Below are positions 48,516 to 61,033 of a DNA stretch of 64,000 nucleotides, piece after piece; the stretch's first letter is position 1, and every line of letters begins with the position of its first letter. The notes beneath the pieces were generated by a model. The model ran no database searches, was not told the origin of the DNA, and worked only from the letters and a program-made list of their open reading frames with translations. A program made the position numbers and the translations under genes. The DNA is from Reticulitermes speratus (Eukaryota; Arthropoda; Insecta; Blattodea; Rhinotermitidae). Location: positions 25,225,444-25,289,443 of the forward strand of contig JAJKFL010000330.1 of assembly GCA_021186555.1 (NCBI GenBank). Direction: 5' to 3'.

Positions 48516-48705
48516 TTTGAGGTTCTCAGTGTGGTGCTAAAGATTATTCTCGTTTTCTAGATTATGACGCAGTGTGAATTGGTGTATGTAAGGAAATGTT
48601 TCGGAGAAGCATGTGGCCTCCATCTTCAGGGAGGTCAAGGAACAGACTACTTGGACTAACCTGAAGATGGGGCCAGCAAAACCTCTAAGGCCTTAGTAGC
48701 TGTAT
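48516..48705. mobile_element. Hammerhead-like foldback element
   Basis: The left outer arm is TTTGAGGTTCTCAGTGTGGTG (18-bp match to 7.58 kb). The left motif on the minus strand is CTGAAGAT-GGAG-loop-CTCC-GAAACATTTCC, with an exact CTGAAGA and a 4-bp helix II. The right arm on the plus strand has CTGAAGATGGGGCCAGCAAA (about 48661 on) but lacks GAAAC: ccagcaaaacctctaagg. So the left arm is complete and the right one is truncated, as in several other loci. Confidence 0.7.
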
Positions 48706-48840
48706 ATCGATCTACACGGTGTCATATTCCATAAGACTGGAATATTCACAACCTGTGTTCTGAGCTTTGGCAAAATACCAAATCTGGTGTCCATGTAAAA
48801 AAAAATAGGTAAAGATTTTGTGTATTGCAATGTTTAAGAT

Positions 48841-49102
48841 GCCGATCCCAGTGGCCGTGCGGTCTAAGGCGTGGGTCTTCGGCCGCTCGCTTACTAGGAT
48901 CGTGGGTTCGAATCCCACCGGGGGCATGGATGTCTGTCTCTTGTGACTGTTGTGTGATGTCAGGTAGAGGTCTCTGCGACGAGCTGGTCCCTCGTCCAGA
49001 GGAGTCCTACCGACTGTGGTGTGTCTCAAATGTGCGATCATGAAACCTCGACGAAACGAGGAGGCCCAGGCCCATATAGGGCTGTCGAGCCATAGGAAAA
49101 AA
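48841..49102 (+). mobile_element. tRNA-derived SINE (SINE-1) with 12-bp target duplication
   Basis: AATGTTTAAGAT at 48829-48840 and 49103-49114. The A box begins at 48852 and the B box GGTTCGAATCC lies at 48905-48915 (same 53-bp spacing as at 36.4 kb). Full length with a short A-rich tail. Frames across it on both strands are SINE readings. Confidence 0.93.
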
Positions 49103-49114
49103 AATGTTTAAGAT

Positions 49115-50154
49115 ATTTTAAAAGGACACTGACACACAAAAGTTTTGAACTGGCCAGTATCATGCATCCCCCGAAATTAATATTTTCTCAATTATTTTGC
49201 GAAACTCTATTTAACAGCATCATTAAAAATATTTGCAATTGGACAAATTTTCGAAAGATTTATTACTTTATTAATATTACTATTTTACCTGAATCTGTTT
49301 TCCTCAAACAAATTTGTAATTTATAATAGGGTATATACAGACACATAATCCTACGTATACATTGTAGTATTTGGGTAAACGGCTGCTTGATTCTAACGAG
49401 ATGTATCATATCTGAACTAGTGTTTATAGTTGCACTTATTTTCCTAAGCCTTCAGCAGGAACTACTACCGCCTATGAATACAAGAGTCAAAGGTTCCGAG
49501 CTGCGTCTCTCTCACACTAGTTGAAAAATGAGACTATTAGCGTCACTTGGCGGAAAAGCCGTGTCGTCGCCAGTCGTGAACATTATCAGCGACCCACATC
49601 ACTTTAAAAGAAGAACGCCTGGCATCGGGCTCTTTTAAGCTTCCTCTAGGATGTGTTCCAGAAGAAACTGGGGCAATTTAGTGGAAGTCACAGCACACAC
49701 TTGAAAGTACCTTCCGTCACCTGCAAACACACGGACCCTCTTAGGCACGACAGCTATCTGAGAACTTTAAGACGTGCATCGCATCGTAAGGACTCATGTA
49801 CACTGCGAAAATGACAGAAGTGACTCCTAAAATTATCAGTGTCATTCCTACTTCTTTTTTTTAAAAAATCCCTCTCCTTTAGGCTAGAAAAAATATTAAA
49901 GCATTTTACTGAAAGGTATTGGGGCTTTTTAGCTTGCATTTCCGGTGGGTGTAAATGCATATACAGGTGTTCGGATTATGACAGGCACAAGATACTTAGC
50001 GACGTATTCTATGTCACAGCTACAAGCTTTATTCTTATTTTCTCAAGCTTCACGCACGGAGCTAATACAGGCAAGTGAAGTGCTTCTCAGGAACACTTTC
50101 GTTGTTTTGCGTTACTCCTCTCACATTAAGGAAGAACATAGGCAAGAATGTTTG
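49115..50154. other. No recognisable feature
   Basis: Short frames only. Confidence 0.35.
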
Positions 50155-50545
50155 GTAACAAGGTACTGACGAAGATATTTAGGTTTAAGACGGACAAGGT
50201 GACACAGGGATGGAGAAGATTGCATCATAAGAGCTTCATGATCTGTACTCTTCAACAAATATTACTCGAATGGTTGATCAAATCAAGAAGAATGATATAA
50301 GTGGGTTACATAGCAGGAAAGGTGCAGAGGAGATGTGCATAGGGCGTTTTGTTGGGGAAACCTAAGGGGAAAAGCCACTAGAAAGACCTAGGAGTAGGTG
50401 GGAGGATAATATTGGAAATGACTTTAAATAATTCGGCTGGGGTTATGGACTGAATTGTTCTGGCTCAGGATAGGGACAGGCGACAGACTCTTGTGAAAGT
50501 TGTCATTAAGCTTCGGGTTCAAGAATATGCGGGGAAATTCTTGAC
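50155..50545 (+). mobile_element. LINE 3' end remnant
   Basis: Across shifting frames: KVLTKIFRFK, RRLHHKSFMI/ELHDLYSS, TNITRMV/IKSRRMI, GVLLGKPKGK, PLERPRSRWEDNIGNDFK, GWGYGLNCSGSG/DWI.LAQDRDRR. It is the same protein end as at 9.1 and 41.5 kb, with many stops. The coding end is followed by gcttcgggttcaagaatatg. It lies on the plus strand and is 5' truncated, as usual for LINEs. Confidence 0.75.
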
Positions 50546-50600
50546 TAGCTGTGGATCTATTAGATTTTCAATAAGGACTCTGCTCCATGGAGTTAGCTGA

Positions 50601-50630
50601 GTTAGTTTAGTTTAGTTTAGTTTAGTTTAG
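50601..50630 (+). repeat. (TTTAG)6 microsatellite
   Basis: Six near-perfect 5-bp units (first unit GTTAG) directly after the LINE fragment, so it may have grown from the LINE tail. It is not the TTAGG insect telomere unit. Confidence 0.9.
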
Positions 50631-51412
50631 TCAGTCAGTTCTGCTTTACTCTATTAGACAAAAATTGGAACACGCGATAAATCTACCAATGTTGGGTTAC
50701 TTCCATTAATTATATTAAGTTTTCAACTTACTTGTAAAAAGTGAAGGACTTACATGACAATTCAAAACGCATACCTCTGCCTTGCACATATTAATATCCT
50801 TCCCAAAGGTTCTCTAGAAGTGAAGGTCATTTATGCGAGCAGGCTATTTCCCCTTATACGTAGCAGTCATTAGTCTAACTGCGGCTTAAAAAGCAATCTG
50901 TTTTTAAATCTCGGCTAGTCTCGGACTACGTGTGTTTTCCGTCTTCGACCACATTTTTCACCATTCATTCATTCTTTCATTACGAGCATGTTTAAGTAAC
51001 TGACACGCAGTCGGCAAACATTCGACGAATTTTATCGAAACAAATTTGCTTAGAATACTTCAAAATTCGCTAGGACTTAAAATCAAAGAGGCTGAAAAAG
51101 AAACAGAAGGACGAACAAAGATTTAGGGGTGAGAAAACTTTCAATCTATAGGTTTTACAACGAAACAAATTTGTGTTCGCTAGCCGGTAAAGGAACAGAC
51201 CATCTGACGCCAGTCGATAGGCCTATTATAATTTCCCTAAATTACAATCTACCGCATGCAGTAGGAGGCTTCTTCAGGCACTTGACCCTCTATTTGCTGG
51301 TTACCCTCGAATCCAACTTCAGACCACACAGTTTTAATATTATCCCACTACACATCTATTAATCGTAAAATTACTTAAAATTAATAACCGGTTAATTTAG
51401 TCTGCACAATGA

Positions 51413-51640
51413 AGAGGCTACGGGCTAGACGGCGGAAGAGTCGCGGTTACGTTCCAGGCGTGGGACAGTCCCTTCGTCACTGCGCCAGACCGGCTCTGGG
51501 GCCTACCAGCCTCCTGATCAAGGGTACCGAAGAATCTGTTCCATGGGCAAAGCGGTCAGTACCCACAGGTGACCAGTCACTCCCACTTACAGCCGAAGTT
51601 TCAGAGAGAATGGACCTCTTTAACTAGATCCATTCAGACA
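51413..51640 (+). mobile_element. SINE-3-type interspersed repeat, full head
   Basis: Starts gctacgggctagacggcgga, then gagtcgcggttacgttccag (B-box position), then ccagaccggctctggggcct, accagcctcctgatcaaggg, taccgaagaatctgttccat, gggcaaagcggtcagtaccc and gagagaatggacctcttt. Together with 5.7 and 24.7 kb it defines the family's order. No clear target duplication found. Confidence 0.65.
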
Positions 51641-51649
51641 TACCTCGTT

Positions 51650-54034
51650 CGCGCGATGGCGCTGAATTAGGCACAGGGTAGTTTTATCTATACTGAAGTC
51701 AAAATCAGAATACTGGACGCCTCCAACCGGCAGAGTCAAATACGTAGAACATGTGTCTAAGTGTTCAAAGTTATGTAACAAGAACGTCACACTTCAGACA
51801 CCAAAATTCGTCTGAATTCCATATAAAGTTTCAGTTCATACTTGGTACAGAACACGGCCCACGGTCCATGTTCATTACAAAGACCAACCGGCAAATTATG
51901 TTTAGGGAAATAATTCCTGTTGATTCTCAGAATCATTAAAACGTAAGTAAACTGCACGCGTAAAAGGCACAATCCTTTGGTATCGCGGCAGGTGGTACCC
52001 ATAGTAACCAGAGATTTGAACAGTTAATAACAATATACTTCAAGAAGACAACATTTGGAACTGAAACAAATTACACACCTCGGCTGCCTCATAGCTGCTT
52101 AATACATATGCGGCATTTCCTCCAAATAATATGCTTCGAAGCGTGGTTCAACTAGTCTCGTGATAGCAAGTCGGTTAACGTTACCTGAGTCACTCATGAG
52201 TAAGATATTGGTGATGAAGCTGCCTGTAAAGTTTCACAAATAAGGCCGTGATACATCATACAGTGCAGTTCACTCAGTCACACTACGACTGCAAACAGGT
52301 GTGCCAGTTGCACAAGCGTGGAGATATCCACGTCGAGTCTTAGATCTTTTGGTGTTTCGGGTGCTTAATGAAGTAAACGTTAAATGGTAATAAATACACC
52401 TGCTTAACCAGATCACCAGATTACGAGATGCAGGTAGCGTGATCCATTTAACAGGACACAGTGCTTTCTCTGTGGTTGTAAATTCAAACAATGGTCAGCC
52501 CTGTTATAGGCCATCACAGAATGCTTACGCCCCGGAAGAGCTCTCGCATGACCCTTTGTTTGGTCGATATGAACAAAACGGAAGACCGGCAAGTTACAAC
52601 ATGAAACTCGGAGTTTGAGTTTTCTTTAAAGCAGTCTCGAACTTACACGAATAGACAAAATTTAATATCCGGCGAATTTGCTGACATTTGTGGTATGAAG
52701 AAATTTACTAGAGAACAGCAAATCAATAGGATATATAAGGAAAAATATAAACAAGGCTAAGATATAACATTGAAAAGCACGCAAGCATAATTATATAAAG
52801 GGATGGGCAGGAGAGGTATTATTAAATTACAGACATAAACATTGGAAAGATGTTCAAGTGGATAAAATAAAGATCCAGTTAACAACGATTAACTTCTTAC
52901 GATCGGTTGCTGAATTTGATCCTCTAGAATTTAAGATATATTCAAAAATATGGAACGAATTAAATAATGTCATATAAAGGAGAAAATTTAAAACTGAAAG
53001 GAAAACTTGTATGAATTGGATCATTTTAACGTGTAATGTATTTGTTGATTTCTGCCTTACCTAATTTAAACAGAGCGCTGTATCACAGTTACTGTTGCCA
53101 GAGGACAAAACGCAGTGCCTAAACATAGTGCCAGTATCACGCGTCCTACACGTAGTCTCAAGACTCGGAGTAAAAGAGTAGAAACCTAAGATTAAAATCG
53201 CGAAATGAGACGGGATGAGCTGGAGCGTAAAATGAAGTCCAAGTACAAAGTTCCTGCACAGAGAAACACAAATAAAGCTTCGGAGAGAGTTACTCACAAG
53301 AAATAGATTAACTTATTTGGTCAACAGCAATTTTATCCGGAGTGGAACGGAACTTTCGCCGACAGTTGAGATGTACAGTGTACCGTGTACTTGTCTCCAT
53401 TATTTCAATCGTCTGACAAGTGGATGTTGAAAAAGGGCAACTTTTTGTTCAGTAATATCCGAGTCCCAGAGGATATAAACTTTAAGATGTATAATGAAAG
53501 TAAAACATTGTAAATGGATAGAAGAAACTGTACTCTTTAATTATCCTCTCATCTCGCACAGAAAATGGATTGTAAAGCAGTATATCCGAGCTCATAAAGC
53601 GAAATTGAGCATATGAAGCGAGGCAATCCAGCCAGTACCACTGCATAACCTGTATTTAATACCAGCAGGAGACTTGGTAGGTTACGGAACTATTAAATCA
53701 TTATGCGAAATTTGGTTTCATTCTGGGAGAATGCCGATGCTGGAAAACAAAATACTACGCAAACTATTTGCGTGGCAGAGAAGATGGCATGGAAATAATG
53801 ACCGAACGACATAGTAAAGAGGTTCTTAATAAGGACCCTTACTGTTCATCTCATGTCACGTCCTGTCACTAAAGCACAAATAATATCTTCGGCGACCCGT
53901 TTTCATAGACCCAAAATGTATATCCTCTTCGTGTGGCAGACCACATTTCAGGGACACGTATAACTAAGGTTTCGTATATTTCATTTGTACATGTGACCGC
54001 CATAAACGCACATGCGAAAAATTGATATAGGCCC
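51650..54034. other. No recognisable feature
   Basis: Short frames only; no repeats recognised. Confidence 0.35.
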
Positions 54035-54140
54035 TGTAATTCCACTCATTCTTAGCGTCGGCACTAGATGGACGTGAGTGGGCAGATCCACTAGCCGGCC
54101 ACTCCCGGGGGACGAGCCTTGCTATCGAAACTGAACAGGT
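54035..54140 (-). mobile_element. SINE-3 fragment
   Basis: aattccactcattcttagcg, tcggcactagatggacgtga, gtgggcagatccactagccg, gccactcccgggggacgagc: the 3' part of the family in reverse, best preserved of the minus-strand copies. Confidence 0.65.
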
Positions 54141-54611
54141 CGGCAAAGTGTTCGATGTTATGACATTGTTTCGAATTGTCCATGTCCCAATAAGAATGCT
54201 AGGCCAGCTACATCCTTAGAGACTTACACGAAATGTGTATTACCAACAACAGACATACCGGTCCGGCAGTTACATTAGATTTTGGGTAAAAATAATTGAA
54301 GAGGGTAAGATAGGTTAAGAAGATATGTCGCAGTTTAAGTTTTAAATACTAAGTATCATAATTGAATAATATGCATACTATGCGCTTCGGTGCGGTTACG
54401 TCATCTTCAGGAATTTTGGAAATATTATGAAAAATGCAATAAAAATGCAAATTATAAAACTGGTTTTTCAAAAACCAAGAACTAAAATTGATCTGTGTAT
54501 GTGAAAATCATTATTCTTATCTAAAACTTGCTTAATTTTAAATCAGATTTTATTGTTATCATATCAGACGATATTTGAGTCTATGTCGTTGCCGTGGCAT
54601 ATTTTACATAT

Positions 54612-54871
54612 ATTTTTTTAATGGCTTAACAGCCCCCTGGGGGCCTAAGCCCCCTCATTTTTCGAGGTTTCACGATCACACTTTAGACACACCACACTCG
54701 GTAGGACTCCTCTGGACGTGGGACCAGCCCGTCGCAGAGACCTCTACCTGACAACACACAACACTCACAAGAGACAGACATCCATGCCACCGGCGGGATT
54801 CGAACCCACAATCCCAGTAAGCGAGCGGCCGCAGACCCACGCCTTAAGACAGCGCGGCCACTGGGATCGGC
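54612..54871 (-). mobile_element. tRNA-derived SINE (SINE-1)
   Basis: The minus-strand head GCCGATCCCAGTGGCCGCGC is at the right end and the B box GGGTTCGAATCCCGCC at about 54796-54811. The body is intact to the end (ggcttaacagccccc...), with a T run at 54613-54619 representing the A tail. No clear target duplication. Confidence 0.88.
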
Positions 54872-56046
54872 TTATTTTTATTACCATAATGATACATGCT
54901 TCTTAACATTTTTCACCGTGTAAATTCATACAAATATTGTTACTTTATTACTCGTGTTAAACCAGTTCTTTAAGCGTATGCTTGAACGAATTCTTTGCCA
55001 GGATATACAGTCATTTTTAAATAATTTACAGTGCGTATTTTCACAATAATGTCAGAAACAAGCACTGCGGTAATGCTGTTATGTAACGCCTGATGTGGTA
55101 TTACCTAAACCTGTGGGGCTTATTACAACCGTTTTGTTAATGTGATATGTGACAACAATTACAAAGCCAACTGCTAACAACTGTAAATAAAATTTTCAGG
55201 AAAAGAAATTAAATAGCTAAATCCATCTCGCCAACTAATACGTCAGTAAATATAAAATAAAAATAATCTTGGCAGTTGTGAGAGTAAACATACTCCCACA
55301 AATGAAACAAACCTAAGAAAATAAACCGATAAATACTAAAGTAAATTATTATAAATTACGTCTCTACGTCATTAAAACGCATCACTGACACTTGAAAATG
55401 TCATTTTTCTGCAAAATGGAAACATTATCCAAGTAACAAATATTGTAAATTTAATTCTCGAAACTTCCCCTTTACAGCTGTTTTTATTACCTAGGTTAGA
55501 ACGAATTCCCTGCGAGCCTATTTTCAAATAAGCGCACTTACGTAACTCTGGAAATTAGCTTGTCCTTAATCAAGTTAAGAAAGGTAATGACTTAAAATGG
55601 TACCAGAAGGAGTGATAATTTGAAAGAAGAAATGGGTTATTCTCTCCGTATTTTCCCTGGTTTATTGCTGAGTTGTTCAAAGGTAATTTGGCTAGTTTTG
55701 CACAATTTCACCGTAATCACTAATCATTCTTATGCTGCGAGAGTTCAGTTAATACAGTGTTTCCTAAATTGTGCTTCGCGGTTCTCTGTGGATAATTTCC
55801 AGCAGCTCAGCATCTATCTGCTCCAGAAATGAAATTCCTTTGTATATGATTACTGAATAAATAACATTAGATCCATTCGACAAAAAGGGAGCTTCTATAA
55901 TTTTGTGCCACACCGAACTGCACTTCCCCTAATAAACTGCTCCTATGACAGTCCATAAAGAATCTTGCAAAGAAGAGAAAACAAATTATTAAATTACGGG
56001 CACGACTACATAAGTCAGGTTCTTCTATGCTTCAGTGAGTTTGATA
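54872..56046. other. No recognisable feature
   Basis: AT-rich, one 70-codon frame (55620-55832) without features. Confidence 0.35.
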
Positions 56047-56248
56047 TGTGTCTCTTTGGTCTAGGATGCCATGCAATGTTCTCTTTGGTCTAGGGTGCCA
56101 TGAAATGTGTCTCTTTGGTCTAGAGTGCCATGAAATGTGTCTCTTTGGTCTAGGGTGCCATGAAATGTTCTCTTTGGTCTAGGTAGTCATGAATGTGTCT
56201 CTTTGGTTTAGGGTGCCATGAAATGTGTCTCTTTTATCTAGAGTGCCG
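56047..56248 (+). repeat. 30-bp minisatellite, 7 units
   Basis: Units of 28-30 bp: TGTGTCTCTTTGGTCTAGGG followed by TGCCATGAAA. Seven units, with two shortened by 1-2 bp. Confidence 0.93.
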
Positions 56249-56829
56249 TCAGTTTTTCAAAACGAAGCGAGTTCCTTAGCAAAGAAATTTCGAAAAAATT
56301 GTTTCAATTTACAGAATTTTATAACATTAAAATTGTAAAGATCAGTACAATGTGCTAACTGTTCTTATAAAGAATTATTGTATTCTGCCCAAAGAGTGTA
56401 CTTGCGTGCTACGCATGATTCTCACAATAAACAGAGACTCGTTCTCTATTAGCATTAAGCGACGGGCATTTCCAATGAAAAAAGACATCATTCCCTGCGA
56501 GGCACTAAATACATCTTTATGCACAACACTCATTTTAATCATCAAACCAATAAAATGACTACATTCCTTACGAAACTCGACCATTGATATTCATAACAGT
56601 AAAAGTATACGAAAAATAAGTCTTCATTAATAACGCATTAATGAATCCGCAACTGTTCATTCATCAAGAAGGAACATTGGTACTTATCTGTAGGAAAGCA
56701 TTCGAAAAAGTTGCGAATCAGACAGCATAAATCTATAGTTACTTTAACACAATGAAAGTCGGAGTGAATACAATAAGTGACATCCTGTCAGTGAGTGAAA
56801 TGTAACTGGTCACTGCGAGTGCTGGTGAG

Positions 56830-57040
56830 CTTCAAAGTTGCCGCAGAAGTGTATTTGAGGATGCAGGTCTTCTGAAAACTGTGTCACTGGGCAAGTAGGT
56901 CCTGACGCTTTGAAGAAACATAGTGCCTTCATCTTCAAGGTCTGATCCTTGAACCTAAAGACACTAAGTTGCTTCGAAACTTTGCAAACCACAAATTCAA
57001 CGACACCGCGTCACATCCTAGCAGGCCTTGATCCCGTAAG
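56830..57040. mobile_element. Hammerhead-like foldback element
   Basis: The left motif on the minus strand is TTGAAGAT-GAAG-loop-CTTC-AAAGCGTC (GAAA has become AAAG). The right arm on the plus strand is ccttgaacctaaagac...gcttcGAAACTTTGC, with a degraded core. The outer arms agree with the family: on the left gaggatgcaggtcttctga, then ctgtgtcactggg; on the right, read backwards, ctaggatgtgacgcggtgtcg. Confidence 0.6.
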
Positions 57041-57180
57041 TGATGTCTTGCGACAAGGAAAGGTTTTAACAATTTCACAAACAACAATTCAACCAATAGC
57101 TCCTTGTGATTCATGCTGTATATACCATTACCCATTTCATCTCCTACGCACAAATTGAGTATCGACTTTTATATGTACTA

Positions 57181-57240
57181 CGCCTGAAGATGGAACTGTG
57201 TGCCGAAATATGTAGCAAGATTATCTGTCTAAAAAGTATA
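57181..57240 (+). ncRNA. Hammerhead-like motif, decayed
   Basis: CTGAAGA (57184-57190) exact, then TGGAACTGTGTGCC with only GG/CC left of helix II, then GAAATATGTAGC: GAAA, minimal helix III (U-G pair) and UA. It belongs to the GAAATATGTAG subfamily also seen at 62.1 kb. Confidence 0.5.
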
Positions 57241-57394
57241 CACAAACCAAAAAAATTGTATTGAAGAAGACCTTCATACTAGTACACGAACATTGCCCCA
57301 TATTCAGAGTTTAATACATACAGTATGCATTTCTATGTATTAAATATATGTTTTACCTTACTGAATTTTCAAGTCTTTTCGGAAGTGGCATTGT

Positions 57395-57565
57395 CTTTAG
57401 GTGTGTAGTTCCAGACCTACCGAAGGATCGTAATGCCTTCATCTTCAGGGTCAAGCAGTCAAAGAAGGCTCTTCGAAACGTCGGTTACTACTCATTCAAC
57501 AACACAATGTCACGTCACAGGAGACTTCAATCTTCAGCAACACCGCTGTTTGAACCTCAAATCTC
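57395..57565. mobile_element. Hammerhead-like foldback element
   Basis: The left motif on the minus strand is GACC-CTGAAGA-T-GAAGG-loop-CCTTC followed at once by GGTAGGT: the GAAACGTC segment is cleanly missing. The right arm on the plus strand has GGCTCTTCGAAACGTCGGTTAC (about 57464-57485) without a core. The outer arm, read backwards from 57560, is gaggttcaaacagcggtgtt, then gctgaagattgaagtctcct, then gtgacgtgacattgtg, the best view of the full arm. Confidence 0.65.
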
Positions 57566-57569
57566 GCAT

Positions 57570-60500
57570 TTTACTTAATTCTTTTATAGAGAAGGAATGG
57601 AATAAAAGAAAATTAGGCGTGGCAGAATTTTTTAATTAACAAGACAATCTTCTCAGCACTTACGACAAAGTGACTACAGTAAATAAGGAAGTGCCACGTT
57701 CTTAAAATTACGAGCAATGGTGGTTAATTCACTTGCAACTACATACTTGTATAAAGTATTAACATTTTATAATCCTCTTTCTTTTCCGTGACATTGTAGT
57801 GAGTTAGACGTATTTAAGGTCAGAGGTTCAAAGAGGCTACTAAACAGTCAGCATTACAGCCAAATCGTATACAACATGTGCATAAAATAACAAGTTTACC
57901 TGAAAATCGAAGACACAGTATTTATTCAGGGAAACGATGTAACATTAAAATGCCCATACGTAAGGAATCGAAGGCAGAAAGATACATCCCCCTGGGCCAG
58001 AATACATTTACCTGTTCTTTAGAATTCGACGACAATTTCAAACAAAATAAACTACGATTCTGTATATTTTTGTCGCTCTTTACTTTAAAATAAAATCTAC
58101 TATCAGGCTTGCGGCCTCGAAGAAAAGTAGACATAAATATAGCCCCGTTCTTCCTTCCAAGACTACGGGTCACAACAGAGGGAGGTACATGATGTGGGTA
58201 AACTTTAGGGAATAGATTGGAAACAAAAGCGATCGCACAGCAAAGTGCAGGCTAGAAAGCACAGGCCACAGAGCTCCACTGGGAAAGTTTCTCTCCAGAT
58301 TTCAATCAGGATAAAACATAGAATGATATTTAGGGAGACTATGAAGCTTTTCCCATCAACTGTTATGATAAAAGTATTGACTATATGCTGCTGCTGCTAT
58401 ACTGCTTTTCTGAAATAGGAAACGTGATTTATCAAATGGGCAAGGAGGCACACAGGATCTAGTCAACTAAATAACTACTTAACGGACATTATAACTACAG
58501 CTTTCAACACGGGCAACACGAAATATCGCTCTTAGACTCAAATCTGAGCCAGCTTAATCTAGTGCACTGTGTTTATTTCCCACGAGGCCTATGTTACGCC
58601 AGTCTACCGTTTTCGTCCCATTCTAAACAACTGTTCTCCAAACGGTTCTTTTGCCTTTATCCATTTGCCACAAGACAGGCTCTTCTGTACAAGATAATAA
58701 ACCTGCAGTTTCGGAAAAAGGCAGCTAAACTCTTGACTAGACAAACTAGAATCAGGCTTGTAAAAACGATCCTTCTCTACACAATTCTTCAACCCTTATG
58801 AACCTGGTGTGTAATCCAACTTTATACCGTAACAAAATTTGAATCACCTTAGTTTGTTTCGCTTATTGTAAAATCACCAGTCGTATAAACAAATGTAAAA
58901 TCTACCAAGCATTTGATTTTATTCGAACGCACGTATTAACAAAAGAACCGTTCCGGTGTTCAAACACAGGGCCTCGAAATATGGAATCTAGCTCTAGCTG
59001 TAATGTTGAAGAAGCAGCGGCTAACAACGGATGGTCGTCGATACTGAGGGTTAGGTAAGGGATAATAGCATCCTGTTACAAAGTACTGCATAGGACAACG
59101 TGCTTGTTTCTGCAGGATGTTGCAAATTTTGTAGCTTCCACAAAAAAAACCTATAAAATTAACAGCTTCCCCAAATAACGTAAGTTACCTCTGAAGCACA
59201 TTCATCTGAAGCAAATTTCGGCTGGTGACAAAAAGTAACAGACTAAATAAACTGAAGATACATTTGTTCTGAAATGTACTGTTTGAGGTCATTTAGTCTG
59301 CAGGGGTATGAGCGCATGTACATCTTGTTCAGCTATTTCGAGGAATAGGAAATCTCTCTGTGTGCATTTACGAACGACACAAAGAAAACAAAGGATTACA
59401 TTTGCTGCATGCAGCGGGAATTCTGGCCGCTTGAAATGGGCTGAATGCAGATATCTTCCTCAGTGCATACATGCAAACTACAGCAGGATATTTTAATAAA
59501 ACCCCGAAGAGCGGCATAAACATTTTACTGATATAAGCCTCTCTGTCTCTAAAGCCGTGAAGGTTGTGTGGCTTCTAATGTAGATTCTGAATATACAGAA
59601 ATTGCAAAAAAGTTTTGAAGATAATTTAATTAACCCAAAATAAATAAATAATAAGTTTCAATTTCAGAAAAATTCATCAGTAAATGAAAAACACATTCAA
59701 ATCAAAATTATGAAGGCTACTTTAAAATTTGCTACAGTTTAAACTATAGAGAATAAACTCATGTAAACACTACTACTGTTTGGATCACATTACTGTTACA
59801 ATGTACAGCACGGCACATTTAGTTATTTCTTCAGTTTTCGTCTCTTCCTTTGCATTAATCCGTGTCCACGTAACACCAGTATTTGCGGAGCAGACATTCC
59901 TTAATTACTCGTATTTACCTATTTATGTTGTTCTGGTCTATTATATAATTCATAATACTACGTACTGTTTTAATTCTACCATTAATATCTTTCTTTTCCT
60001 CTCCTATAATTTTCTTGGTTTCTTCTGAAGACCTTACAACAGAAATTATGTACAAGAATTTGGACGTTTAAGAACTGACTTCGACAACTTCAGCAGCATC
60101 AAAATTAATTACATTTAAATACCCCTATTGTAAAATTATCATCGTGGAGAATCTGAGTGAAGCGAAAACAGAGAGGAAATCCATCCATTAGAAACCATGG
60201 AGTCCTGACTCCTTCACATATGTATTATTTTAATAGCCACTAGACTATAATCCTAGCATTCCATACTGACACCAGCGTGCGCAAAAATTCCCGTGCCAGC
60301 AGCCAACCTGTATTTTGACACTTGAATTCATTGCACCATTTCCCTTCTTCTTTTAGTACAATGCCGTCAGTAAATTTTAATTTTGGCCTATATAAAGAGG
60401 TAGAACCTATTATGATGATGAACATGTTTTTGAAAATCAACCCATAAAATGATGAAACTGTCACATAAAAATTTAGATAATCTATTTAAATACATGTAAA

Positions 60501-60695
60501 ATAATTACCTTAAATTACGGAATCATTGCGAATTACTTCAAAATGCGAAGTGTGTGGTTCTGACAACGGGATCATGATTTCAGTGTTATGGAAAAAGTCG
60601 CCGTGGGGTTTTGTATAAGGTAAAAATTTACAAGGGAATCTCCAAGCAATGGTAAGTGACCATAATAAAAAAGACAAAGTATGAAGTTATTCCAG
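57570..60695. other. No recognisable gene
   Basis: Short frames, none above 83 codons. The minus-strand frame near 57922-58173 includes a CAG/GTAAAT word at 58003 but no acceptor. No repeats recognised. Confidence 0.35.
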
Positions 60696-60860
60696 TCCCA
60701 GTTACGAAGCTCCTCTCATTCTCAACCTCGGCACTACGTGGAGGTAAGTGATAAACTTCACGCTCCGGTCGCTTTAAATCCAGGTAAAGGAGCCCAGGTA
60801 CTCATAGATTAGCAGGCTGGGCGGGACTATGTACCGGTTTCAGCGCTTTGAAGGAGAGAG
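60696..60860 (-). mobile_element. SINE-3-type interspersed repeat
   Basis: agctcctctcattctcaacc, tcggcactacgtggaggtaa, tgataaacttcacgctccgg, tcgctttaaatccaggtaaa and ggagcccaggtactcataga correspond in reverse to the 3' half of the family. Confidence 0.6.
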
Positions 60861-61033
60861 AAAACACACCTCCCGGAATTCGAAACCGGCTACATACGTA
60901 TAAACATGTGTGTCTGCTTGCACATCGAGTATGAGTAGCTTCATAATTATCTGAGCGAAAAATACTTTAAACAACTTTGTGTATAGAAAAAAAACGCACA
61001 TGTACATTCTAACAAACTTTACGGTAAGCCTTA

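Noticed and set aside
50601-50630. Interstitial telomere repeat
   Set aside because: The unit is TTTAG, not the TTAGG of insect telomeres, and it abuts a LINE tail.
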